Shown: positions 1 through 6,291 of the stretch, piece after piece
How positions within the stretch are numbered: the first letter of the stretch is position 1
How the letters are laid out: every line of letters starts with the position of its first letter
DNA from: an uncultured Phycisphaerales bacterium
GTDB taxonomy: Bacteria; Planctomycetota; Phycisphaerae; UBA1845; CAIVHJ01
NCBI GenBank assembly: GCA_903905665.1
Contig: CAIVHJ010000295.1
Coordinates: 1 to 11,850, forward strand
Length of the DNA: 11,850 bases
Direction of reading: 5' to 3'
Notes under the pieces: model-generated
The model's input: the letters and a program-made list of their open reading frames with translations, nothing else
What the model was told of the DNA's origin: nothing
The model's database searches: none
Program-made: the position numbers and the translations under genes

Positions 1-275
1 CGATCCGTCAGAAGTTTGCACATCGAGTCTTTTTGCCTGGCATCGAGTTGATAATGAGCGGCGATTCCGTCGCAGGCATTTTGCATCATACCCTGGGGAT
101 TCCAGAGACTTTTGGTCACGGCGATGCGTGCGTCGTCTTTCGAGGGGGTCGCGGGGGGTGACTTTTGAGCCGGCGGCGATGCCGGTGGAGTCGTGGGTTT
201 GGTCTGGGCATGGGCCACAGAAGAACACACAAAAACACTCAAACTAAGCCAAAACATTCCTCTTCGAGCTGACAT
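1..275 (-). CDS. Secreted protein of unknown function (N-terminal part, cut by the window edge)
   Basis: The first 91 residues are present and the rest lies beyond the left edge. The ATG at 275 is preceded by a strong Shine-Dalgarno sequence (CGGAGGTTAAG, GGAGG five bases before the start), which fixes the start. Residues 1-24 form a typical signal peptide: basic start MSARRG, hydrophobic stretch around FWLSLSVFVC, then a likely cleavage site AHA-QT. Residues 25-45 are a low-complexity Pro/Thr/Ser/Ala/Lys linker, common between a signal peptide and an exported domain. From about residue 46 a soluble, helix-like segment begins (DDARIAVTKSLWNPQG). It contains two cysteines (residues about 68 and 85) that could form a disulfide outside the cytoplasm. 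I do not recognise the domain. It lies 148 bp downstream of the TPR gene on the same strand and appears to have its own tandem promoters. Confidence 0.8.
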   Translation of the reverse strand, partial: MSARRGMFWLSLSVFVCSSVAHAQTKPTTPPASPPAQKSPPATPSKDDARIAVTKSLWNPQGMMQNACDGIAAHYQLDARQKDSMCKLLTD

Positions 276-308
276 CTTAACCTCCGATTTTGATTGAACT
301 CCAAGACT

Positions 309-405
309 GATTCACGAATAGAATCTGACAGAAATTATACCGCCCAAAATCGACGCGGTTGCAGTAAATTATACGCTCCTGCCAAGATTCGTGAATGATC
401 GAATC
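309..405. repeat. Paired operator-like inverted repeat, ATTC-NN-GAAT, flanking the promoters
   Basis: ATTCACGAAT (310-319) and its exact reverse complement ATTCGTGAAT (387-396) are each near-palindromes of the form ATTC-NN-GAAT. Each is preceded by G and followed shortly by GAATC, so the sites read GATTC-(7 nt)-GAATC (309-325) and GATTC-(10 nt)-GAATC (386-405). The right copy overlaps the -35 region of the distal promoter. The left copy lies just past the predicted start of the proximal promoter. This placement fits repressor sites, but no regulator is encoded in the window. Confidence 0.45.
332..395 (-). promoter_or_regulatory. Tandem sigma70-like promoters for the secreted protein gene
   Basis: On the minus strand two perfect TATAAT boxes lie 34 bp apart, at 339-334 and 373-368, both inside the nine-base repeat GTATAATTT. 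The distal one has a TTCACG hexamer (395-390) 16 bp upstream, a 4/6 match to TTGACA. The proximal one has only a weak TGCAAC/GCAACC at the right spacing. Both lie between the TPR stop codon and the ATG at 275 and point toward that ATG. Start sites would fall roughly at 327 and 361, giving 5' leaders of about 50-85 nt. The call rests on motif matching alone. Confidence 0.5.
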
Positions 406-423
406 CTCTTGCCAGACAATAGG

Positions 424-1779
424 TTAGCATAAAATCTTGGGTTTGACCAGTCTGGGAAACAGGCGTTGCGTACTCCGTTCAAGGAGAAGTGTAATCCAAC
501 GTCGGTACCATTGTTTTTTTAACTGAACTAGTGTCGGACTATCCGGCGTCAATTTTAGGGCATCATTCAGGAGCATTTTTGCCGTTCGCCAGTGCCCCAA
601 GTGCATGTGGGCGATGATGAGTTTGTGGTGAGCGAGCGTGTAATCAGGTTTCAACTTCAGTGCGGTTTCGCAACAGAGGATGCCTTCTGCATAGCGATCT
701 TGGAGAAAGTGGCTGACGGCCAAATTGTGGTGTGCTCCTGGAAGTTGGTCGTCGGCTTGGATGAGCCGTTCGAACCATTGCTGAGCGACGGCAGGTTCAC
801 CCAGTTCGAGCGAGCAGTTCCCGGCGGCCATAATCGCCCGACAATCCAAAGGTTGAAGTTCGAGAACTTGCTGGAGTCGTGAGCGGGCTTCGCGGAAATG
901 ACCGCGATTCATCAGGGTTGTGGCGATTTTGAAGAGGACTGCGGGTGATGCGTCGTCGAATCGCAGGGCCATTTCGTACGTCGCGAGAGCTTCGTCGTCA
1001 CGCTGCAGCTGAGAAAACACATCGCCCAGACAGGTATGGGCATGGCCGTTTTCCGGATCCAATTCGATCGTCTGACGGAATTTTTGCAGGGCTTGATCAA
1101 ACTGTCGATGCTCCAGAAACATATCGCCCATTTCGATGAGCAGACTGATATCCGACGGTTCGGCGCGGTATTCGGCCAAAAAATGTTCGCGAGCAAGATG
1201 GATGTCGCCCGATTTGCGGTAGGCCTGAGCGATGCGACGGTGGGCGCCTTTGTATCGAGGTTCGATCTCCAGAACGCGGCACCAGCAAAAAATCGCCCGT
1301 TCGGCTTGGCCCCGATCCCACAGCGAATTTCCCATATACCAAAAACAATGAGGGCATTGGTCGTTAATCTGCTGGGCGAGGTAGAACATCTGTTCCGCCC
1401 GGTCATGCTCTCCGAGTTCCGAATAAAGCATGATCCGGTGGCAGTAGGCGGGTTCATAATTGGGATCGTGCCGCGAGAGTTTTTCAAACGTCTTGATGGC
1501 GAGGGGGTATTGTCCGATCCGAGTGTAATCGAGTCCAAGGGCATTGAGCACGTCGCGGTTGTCGTGGCCTTTTGCCAGGGCCGACTGGTAGGCTTCGACC
1601 GCCTCTTCGTATCGGTGAAGCTGGTCGAGTAGATAGCCTTTGCTGTTCCACCAGGCGGGGTTTTCAGGATGGATTTCAAGCGCTTTAGAAACCTGCACCA
1701 GCGCCTCAGCCCAGCGCTTCGACTCGCACAGTTCCTGAGCGCGTTCGATTCGTTCCTCGGCATCAACCCAGTCGTTCAT
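424..1779 (-). CDS. TPR protein with twelve gapless 34-residue repeats
   Basis: This 451-residue protein has no signal peptide and no membrane segment, so it is probably cytoplasmic. Residues 7-414 divide without insertion or deletion into twelve 34-residue TPR units (starting at 7, 41, 75, 109, 143, 177, 211, 245, 279, 313, 347 and 381). Most carry the usual G/A at position 8, A at position 20 and a P near the end (for example LEIHPEN, IELDPEN, LKLKPDY). TPR superhelices bind peptides or partner proteins, and the partner cannot be read from the sequence. Unit 4 ends and unit 5 begins around a CPHC pair, and unit 5 also has CWC, possible metal-binding or redox cysteines. The last 37 residues form a basic tail (KKQWYRRW, later RLFPRLVKPK) that could contact membrane or nucleic acid. 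The ATG at 1779 has only a weak GGA five bases upstream. No enzymatic domain is fused to the repeats. Confidence 0.9.
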   Translation of the reverse strand: MNDWVDAEERIERAQELCESKRWAEALVQVSKALEIHPENPAWWNSKGYLLDQLHRYEEAVEAYQSALAKGHDNRDVLNALGLDYTRIGQYPLAIKTFEKLSRHDPNYEPAYCHRIMLYSELGEHDRAEQMFYLAQQINDQCPHCFWYMGNSLWDRGQAERAIFCWCRVLEIEPRYKGAHRRIAQAYRKSGDIHLAREHFLAEYRAEPSDISLLIEMGDMFLEHRQFDQALQKFRQTIELDPENGHAHTCLGDVFSQLQRDDEALATYEMALRFDDASPAVLFKIATTLMNRGHFREARSRLQQVLELQPLDCRAIMAAGNCSLELGEPAVAQQWFERLIQADDQLPGAHHNLAVSHFLQDRYAEGILCCETALKLKPDYTLAHHKLIIAHMHLGHWRTAKMLLNDALKLTPDSPTLVQLKKQWYRRWITLLLERSTQRLFPRLVKPKILC

Positions 1780-2106
1780 GATGATCCGATCAAGCTTACG
1801 GCGAGTGATCCATGGATGTATCGGATTTTTGATGGCCCGACTGCGATAAGCGGGGCATGTTTCAAAGAAGGCAGCACCAAGCGCATAACGTGCGAAGGGA
1901 CGGGAACTAAGGTAAACTGTTATCGGTCCTTGTGCACGGGGTAGGATAGGTCAGAAGGCCAGGCGTCATCACTTGAATTGCGGGTTGGTTAAAAAGACTC
2001 CTTCACGCCGCCCTTCGGGCGTGCCGCTAAACGCCGTGCTTCGATCGAATCATCACCCGCAAGGATACGTCGTAACTACTCACTGGAAAACGTCGGAGGA
2101 ATTACC
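1780..2106. other. Divergent intergenic region between the TPR gene and the YchF-like gene
   Basis: These 327 bp separate two divergently transcribed genes and should hold both promoters, but I find no convincing -35/-10 pair on either strand. The clear elements are a GC-rich hairpin at 2004-2023 and a good Shine-Dalgarno (GGAGGA, 2095-2100) six bases before the ATG at 2107. A 36-codon open frame on the minus strand (1886-1776), whose TGA overlaps the TPR start as ATGA, lacks supporting evidence and is not called. No tRNA or riboswitch-like fold is evident by eye. Confidence 0.6.
2004..2023. repeat. GC-rich hairpin with two mutually exclusive folds
   Basis: CACGCC (2004-2009) pairs with GGCGTG (2018-2023), enclosing an eight-base loop. 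The inner CGCCC (2009-2013) can instead pair with GGGCG (2017-2021) around TTC. On the minus strand a run of five T (1995-1991) follows the stem, but eight bases separate them, which is too far for a standard intrinsic terminator. It could be a relic of a dispersed palindromic repeat or a leader structure. Function unknown. Confidence 0.5.
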
Positions 2107-3171
2107 ATGAAGGTCGGTTTGATCGGGCCTCCGTTGTCGGGTAAAAGCACTTTGATGGCAGCGATCGTCGGAAAGCGGCATGGGTCGCCGCCCGAACAGG
2201 AATTTACCGCCACGGTCAAAATCCCGGACGATCGTCTGGATGCGCTGGCCAAAGTATACCGACCCAAACGTGTGACGCATGCCTCGCTGGAGTTTGTGGA
2301 CTTTCCGGGACTTTGCAGCAGCGACGAATCAGGAAAAGAACGCTATCGGAAACATCTTCCCCAGATTCGACTTTGTGATGTGCTTGTGGCGGTCGTGCGG
2401 GATTTTTCCGGTGACGCGGTTCCGGCCCACAAAGATCGCATTGATCCACAGGCGGACCTTGACGGACTGCATGATGATTTCATTTTCGCCGATCTCGAAG
2501 GCGTCATGGGCCGAATCGAGCGCATCGAAAAATCGCTCAAAAAAGCGACCAAATCGCACGAACAGGAAAAAAAGGAACTGACGTTGCTCCAGCGATGCTT
2601 GCAGGCGTTGGAAAATCTCCAGCCGCTGTCCACCGTGTTGCAGCACCCCGAAGACGCGATGATGCTCAAAAGTTTTGCGTTTCTGAGCGAAAAGCCGCTG
2701 GTCGTCGTCGTAAACGTCTCGGAGGATCGTGCCGCCGCGGATCCGGCAATCTCCTATCCTTATGCGCGGAGCATTTTGAATATCAGCGCCGAAGTGGAAT
2801 CTGAAATGGCCGAACTGGAACCCGCCGATCGGAAGGCATTTTTGACGGACCTCGGTTTGTCCGTCATGGCGAGGGAACGCCTGATCCAGTGTTGCTATCA
2901 GGCGGCGGGGTTGATTTCTTTTCTCACCACCGGTCCGGATGAAGTGCGTGCCTGGCCCCTCCGCAAGGACAGCCCGGCGCTCGAAGCTGCCGGAAAGATA
3001 CACACCGATATCGCCCGTGGTTTTATTCGTGCCGAGACGATGGCGTATGCCGATTGGGCCAAGGCGGGGGGAGACGAAAAAGCCGTTCGAGCCGCCGGCC
3101 GGTTGCGACAAGAAGGCAAGGATTACATTGTCCGCGACGGCGACATCATCCTGTTTCGATTCAACGTGTGA
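2107..3171 (+). CDS. YchF/OLA1-like P-loop ATPase paralogue with TGS-like C-terminal domain
   Basis: The 354 residues match the length and layout of YchF (about 363), an Obg-related ATPase that associates with ribosomes. Residues 7-15 are the P-loop GPPLSGKST, with Lys13 and Ser14 contacting nucleotide. DFPGL at 65-69 is the G3 motif and NVSE at 203-206 the NxxE form of G4, which in YchF favours ATP over GTP. Residues about 130-180 are the helical insertion, with a charged coiled-coil-like stretch at 138-160. Residues 270-354 closely follow the YchF TGS/DUF933 region (EVRAW, AAGKIHTDIARGFIRAET, EGKDYIVRDGD). The P-loop lacks the usual GLPNVGKST, the switch I NYPF/NFPF-type segment is absent, and the glycine-rich GASKGEGLGN segment after G3 is replaced by CSSDESGKERYRK. 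This is therefore probably a specialised paralogue and the standard ychF lies elsewhere. The ATG at 2107 has a good Shine-Dalgarno. The gene ends 12 bp from a convergent neighbour. Confidence 0.88.
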   Translation: MKVGLIGPPLSGKSTLMAAIVGKRHGSPPEQEFTATVKIPDDRLDALAKVYRPKRVTHASLEFVDFPGLCSSDESGKERYRKHLPQIRLCDVLVAVVRDFSGDAVPAHKDRIDPQADLDGLHDDFIFADLEGVMGRIERIEKSLKKATKSHEQEKKELTLLQRCLQALENLQPLSTVLQHPEDAMMLKSFAFLSEKPLVVVVNVSEDRAAADPAISYPYARSILNISAEVESEMAELEPADRKAFLTDLGLSVMARERLIQCCYQAAGLISFLTTGPDEVRAWPLRKDSPALEAAGKIHTDIARGFIRAETMAYADWAKAGGDEKAVRAAGRLRQEGKDYIVRDGDIILFRFNV

Positions 3172-3182
3172 TTCGGTTGTGC

Positions 3183-3203
3183 ATCAGGAGTGACGTTCCT
3201 GAT
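3183..3203. terminator. Hairpin at a convergent junction, possibly a shared transcription barrier
   Basis: ATCAGGA (3183-3189) and TCCTGAT (3197-3203) form a perfect 7-bp stem (8 bp with one G-U) around a short loop. It starts 12 bp after the stop of the YchF-like gene and includes the stop codon and last codons of the minus-strand membrane protein gene. No T-run follows on either strand, so it is not a canonical intrinsic terminator. It could block both transcripts or their 3' degradation. Confidence 0.4.
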
Positions 3204-4104
3204 CTTCGAGGACGGCATAACGGGTGAGTTGACGTTGATGCCAGTTACCGAAAATCGCGGCGGCCGTGCCCACCATGATCGCCTGAATCGGCAGCGCAGT
3301 TCCGAATGCCGTCGGCGAGAAATGGATCCACTGGGATAGGTCCTGACTCCCGATTTGCAGTGCGGGGTGAACTACGGTCCAAAGGTAGCCCAATACCACG
3401 GCGAGCACCACGGCCGCATAGGCCCATACGGGTGAATGAGCTCCAGAAATTTGATACGCGATCAGCGCCGCCAGCCAAAACGAAACCGCCCACGCAAAAC
3501 ACACCTGCCCTTTTTCGACCGGCGCTAAATCGGTCCCCGATGACAGAAGCCGGATCAAAATCAGCGAGATGGGTATCATGACGAGTACGGTGAGGAAGCC
3601 CCGTCGAGATTCCTCGGAGGGATCCCGATGAATGACCGGTTGAAGTTTGAACTGAGCAATGGCCCAACATGAGGCAGCGTGTCCCGCCATCACCACGCCA
3701 AACCATCCCAGCGACTCAACCGCCATCCATATCGCCAAAGTCCGACGGTGGTCTTCCGACCCTTGCCCGATCGTCATCCAAAGATAACCGGCATTCTGGT
3801 ATTTCAGCGACGCCATCGACAAACCCAGCGCCACGGCAAAAGTGCCCATCTCCACGAGTTTTCCTCCACTGAGTACAGTAACTCCCGCCGCCAAAACCGC
3901 CGCCAGGAAGGCGCAGATTACAAGAATACCCCATCCCATGTGGCACGAAAGCACGCTAAGACTTCCCAGCGGATCGGTCGGCGCCAAGACCACCCGACTC
4001 GCCCAGGCGAGGAACACCACACCCGTCACGACGATCCCTGTCATCGCGCGAAGGCGATCGAACGTGCTCAACGGAGGAAACGGTATGGAGGAAGAATCGT
4101 GCAT
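3184..4104 (-). CDS. Eight-TM integral membrane protein of unknown function
   Basis: From the preferred start the protein has 306 residues and about eight hydrophobic helices (roughly 20-40, 57-79, 84-102, 124-150, 170-188, 199-219, 226-247 and 264-286). Both ends are short and hydrophilic. I recognise no transporter or enzyme motif. The loop at 152-168 is rich in charge (HRDPSEESRR). The ATG at 4104 has AGGAG five bases upstream. An in-frame ATG at 4128 overlaps the TGA of the preceding gene as ATGA and would add eight residues by translational coupling, but it has no properly spaced ribosome site. The gene is last in an apparent operon, 20 bp after the SGNH-like gene, so the two may act together in the envelope. 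Being a real gene is near certain; its function is unknown. Confidence 0.82.
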   Translation of the reverse strand: MHDSSSIPFPPLSTFDRLRAMTGIVVTGVVFLAWASRVVLAPTDPLGSLSVLSCHMGWGILVICAFLAAVLAAGVTVLSGGKLVEMGTFAVALGLSMASLKYQNAGYLWMTIGQGSEDHRRTLAIWMAVESLGWFGVVMAGHAASCWAIAQFKLQPVIHRDPSEESRRGFLTVLVMIPISLILIRLLSSGTDLAPVEKGQVCFAWAVSFWLAALIAYQISGAHSPVWAYAAVVLAVVLGYLWTVVHPALQIGSQDLSQWIHFSPTAFGTALPIQAIMVGTAAAIFGNWHQRQLTRYAVLEDQERHS

Positions 4105-4124
4105 GAAAACTCCTGCTGAAATAA

Positions 4125-5465
4125 TCATTCCTTTTCGGTCGAATCGTCACCGGCGGGGGACGATCCGTCGTTTGCTTTTTCTCCTGGAACCGTGAGATCG
4201 GATGGGGCTACAGGTTTCGATTTTATTTCGGGGTTCGTCACTTCAAATTTCAACTCCACATCGAACGTTTTGGGTAAACGAAACAAAATTTGAGTTGTCC
4301 CTTCTTCGTATTGCCGGAGGGTTTTGAGGTGAGTTTCGTAGGCTTCCTGCAGTTCGGGTTCGGACGGTCGGCGCGGGCGCAACTGCCGCCAGTATTTGAA
4401 ATGATAGCCCTGCTTGTCGGACAAATACTTGAGCAGATTCCGAACCTCCGGTGCGAACTGAATGGGCGGCCAATCGAGGATGGATTGCCCCTCGCTTAAT
4501 TGTTTTCGATCCAGCGGGATTCGGCGCGATTCCCAAACGAGACTCACGCCCGGTTCGGGAACGTGGAGCATCTTCAGTTGGAATCGGCACCACTCGGCAT
4601 GAACTTCCGAAAGAATCGAAAGATCGGCGGTGCGCACACCGGGCACATTCCACGGCAGAGGAACACTTTTCAACCCGACGCTCAACATTGAGTCGGTTCG
4701 TTCTTTCATCTGGATATTGCCCAGGCTGGTTTTGCAGGTGCCGGTGCTCCAGTCGATCTCAATCTCTTCGAGGATGGGTTCTGCATTCCAGAACCGGAGC
4801 AACCGGGCCGCCACCAGCGCCTGATCGATGGCCGAGGGTTGGGCTGGACGCAATCGTCCGCGCACGACAGGAGATTCGGCTGGGGGTGATTTTTTGTGCA
4901 GTGTCTCCGATTCGGAAAACCAGTCCACCACGGGTATCTGGTGCGTTTGTCCCAGTTCGCGGACCACCTGTGCGTACGCACCCCAGGGCGATGTGGCCTC
5001 AGCAGGTGTTTCGGGAGTTTTGGGAGCAGTGGGTTGGGGCGGAGTGATCAAAACGACCCGGCAGTTGAGCGATTGAATAGACTGAATCAGTTTTTCGTAG
5101 TTCTGGCGAAATTCGGCGAGCAACTCTTCACCGGCGTTGTCGCGGACGGGGTCCGGGGGTCCATACAGCACGACGACCATCGTCGGTGCGAGCGGTTTGA
5201 GGTCGCTTTCAATCCGATTCAAGCCATCGGCGGGAGTCTGGCTTCGCATGCCGCAATTAAAGAACCGCGTCCGGAGTTGCGGATACTTGACGAGGACGAA
5301 GCTTTCCACACAGCGCGCCCAGTTTGAATTTTCCACCAGCGCATCGCCGAAAAACACGACGCGATCGTCGCTACGGAGAGCAAAATCCTCAGCGCGAGCA
5401 ACGACAGGAAAAAACAGCACCGACACAAGAACGGTCAGAATAATTCGAGTCAAAAATTCGCGCAT
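4125..5465 (-). CDS. Secreted SGNH-hydrolase-like protein with a degenerate active site
   Basis: Residues 1-25 (from the ATG at 5465) are a signal peptide ending VARA-ED, so the protein acts outside the cytoplasmic membrane. Residues about 35-228 follow the SGNH/GDSL fold. Block I is VFFGDALVEN (36-46), block II FFNCGMRSQT (68-77), block III LYGPPDP (100-106), and the C-terminal block RPAQPSAIDQALVAARLL (206-223). The residues that make SGNH enzymes work are all changed: nucleophile Ser to Ala42, oxyanion Asn to Pro104, and Asp/His to Arg206/Gln209. Only the block II Gly72 remains. Residues about 230-446 are an unrecognised C-terminal region, ending in a Ser/Pro/Asp/Glu-rich tail. A GTG at 5474 overlapping the pdxJ stop would add three residues. 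I prefer the ATG because GGAG lies eight bases before it. The gene starts five bases after pdxJ. It is probably a non-catalytic binding protein, unless a different residue set does the chemistry. Confidence 0.83.
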   Translation of the reverse strand: MREFLTRIILTVLVSVLFFPVVARAEDFALRSDDRVVFFGDALVENSNWARCVESFVLVKYPQLRTRFFNCGMRSQTPADGLNRIESDLKPLAPTMVVVLYGPPDPVRDNAGEELLAEFRQNYEKLIQSIQSLNCRVVLITPPQPTAPKTPETPAEATSPWGAYAQVVRELGQTHQIPVVDWFSESETLHKKSPPAESPVVRGRLRPAQPSAIDQALVAARLLRFWNAEPILEEIEIDWSTGTCKTSLGNIQMKERTDSMLSVGLKSVPLPWNVPGVRTADLSILSEVHAEWCRFQLKMLHVPEPGVSLVWESRRIPLDRKQLSEGQSILDWPPIQFAPEVRNLLKYLSDKQGYHFKYWRQLRPRRPSEPELQEAYETHLKTLRQYEEGTTQILFRLPKTFDVELKFEVTNPEIKSKPVAPSDLTVPGEKANDGSSPAGDDSTEKE

Positions 5466-5470
5466 GAGTT

Positions 5471-6202
5471 TCACTCCCGTGGAGAATGCCGATGAAGCAA
5501 ATTCTTCATCTCTCGAACGGCCTCACTTAATCCGACAAAAACCGCACGAGAAATAATCGAGTGACCAATGTTGAATTCCCCGAATCCTCGCAGCCCCGCC
5601 ACACGATGGACGTTTCGATACGTGAGTCCGTGCCCGGCGTGAACTTCCATTTTGTATTCATGACCCTGCTCGATTCCGATCTGGAGCCGATCGAGTTCCC
5701 GTTTGATTGCAGATTCGGATCGTGCGTGCGCGTAACCACCCGTCCACAGTTCCACGGCATCGAATCCGCAGTCGGCACTGGCACGAATCTGGTCGGGTGT
5801 CGGTTCAATGAACGCGCTGACGACGATTCCTTCACGATGAAACGCGCGAACGACCGTCCTGATTCGACGGACGAATTTCACCACATTCAATCCGCCCTCG
5901 GTAGTCAGTTCCTCCCGCCGTTCCGGAACCAGCGTGCATTGGTCGGGCTGCAACCGTCGCGCGATTCGCACAATCGACGACGCGATCGACATTTCCATGT
6001 TGAGTTTGACGGTGACGGTTTGCTTCAGCAAGAACGCATCCCGGTCGTTGATGTGTCGGCGGTCTTCACGCAGATGGAACGTAATGCCGTCGGCGCCACC
6101 CAGTTCGGCCTGAACAGCGGCCCACACCGGATCGGGTTCGTCGGCGCGACGCGCCTGACGGACCGTGGCGACGTGATCTATGTTGACCCCCAGCTGAACC
6201 AT
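5471..6202 (-). CDS. pdxJ: Pyridoxine 5'-phosphate synthase
   Basis: PdxJ catalyses the ring-closing step of DXP-dependent vitamin B6 synthesis, condensing 3-amino-2-oxopropyl phosphate with 1-deoxy-D-xylulose 5-phosphate to give pyridoxine 5'-phosphate in the cytoplasm. The 243 residues match the usual family length. The hallmark segments are in order: GVNIDHVATVRQAR (5-18), DGITFHLREDRRHI (38-51), NMEM (68-71), LVPERREELTTEGGL (91-105) and AGHGLTYRNV (189-198). The catalytic His43, Glu70 and His191 correspond to E. coli His45, Glu72 and His193, and NIGHSII (211-217) is the phosphate-binding end. GGGAG eight bases before the ATG at 6202 supports the start. It is first in a three-gene minus-strand operon with the SGNH-like and eight-TM genes. 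Its partner pdxA is not in the window. The family call is certain. Confidence 0.98.
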   Translation of the reverse strand: MVQLGVNIDHVATVRQARRADEPDPVWAAVQAELGGADGITFHLREDRRHINDRDAFLLKQTVTVKLNMEMSIASSIVRIARRLQPDQCTLVPERREELTTEGGLNVVKFVRRIRTVVRAFHREGIVVSAFIEPTPDQIRASADCGFDAVELWTGGYAHARSESAIKRELDRLQIGIEQGHEYKMEVHAGHGLTYRNVHRVAGLRGFGEFNIGHSIISRAVFVGLSEAVREMKNLLHRHSPRE

Positions 6203-6223
6203 AAATATCGCTCCCGTTTGGGA

Positions 6224-6256
6224 TTGGACTTCGCCGAATGATCGGTATTATAGAAT
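6224..6256. promoter_or_regulatory. Overlapping divergent promoters for pdxJ and the FAD dehydrogenase gene
   Basis: A perfect TATAAT on the minus strand (6252-6247) points to pdxJ and would give a leader of about 38 nt. On the plus strand TATTAT (6246-6251) overlaps it almost completely, with a weak TTGGAC (6224-6229) 16 bp upstream. It would give a leader of about 34 nt for the ATG at 6292. The pdxJ side has no clear -35. The overlap means the two genes would compete for polymerase at one site. This is inferred from motifs only. Confidence 0.5.
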
Positions 6257-6291
6257 CCGTTTTGCTGAAACGAAAGGCGGCGAGTTTTACG

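Noticed and set aside
309..405. Four GANTC sites suggesting control by an adenine methyltransferase of the CcrM type
   Set aside because: GATTC and GAATC are frequent throughout this window, and CcrM control is established mainly in alphaproteobacteria. The operator reading explains the arrangement better.
441..460. Interrupted hairpin (GTTT, CCA / TGG, AAAC) near the end of the TPR gene with ATTTTA beyond it
   Set aside because: The stem is weak with an internal loop, lies inside coding sequence, and the T-run is short and distant. It is not a credible terminator.
912..1766. A 284-codon open frame on the same strand as the TPR gene, out of frame
   Set aside because: It lies wholly inside the TPR gene. 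The TPR frame shows a perfect 34-residue repeat, while this frame gives an Arg/Ser-rich product with no domain and no ribosome site.
1776..1886. A 36-codon frame on the minus strand whose TGA overlaps the TPR start as ATGA
   Set aside because: It is short, has no ribosome site and no recognisable product. ATGA overlap happens easily by chance. I would revisit it only if it were conserved.
2329..3111. A 260-codon open frame antisense to the YchF-like gene
   Set aside because: The sense frame encodes a clear conserved protein. The antisense product is rich in Arg, Phe and His, with no recognisable motif, as expected from codon bias on the opposite strand.
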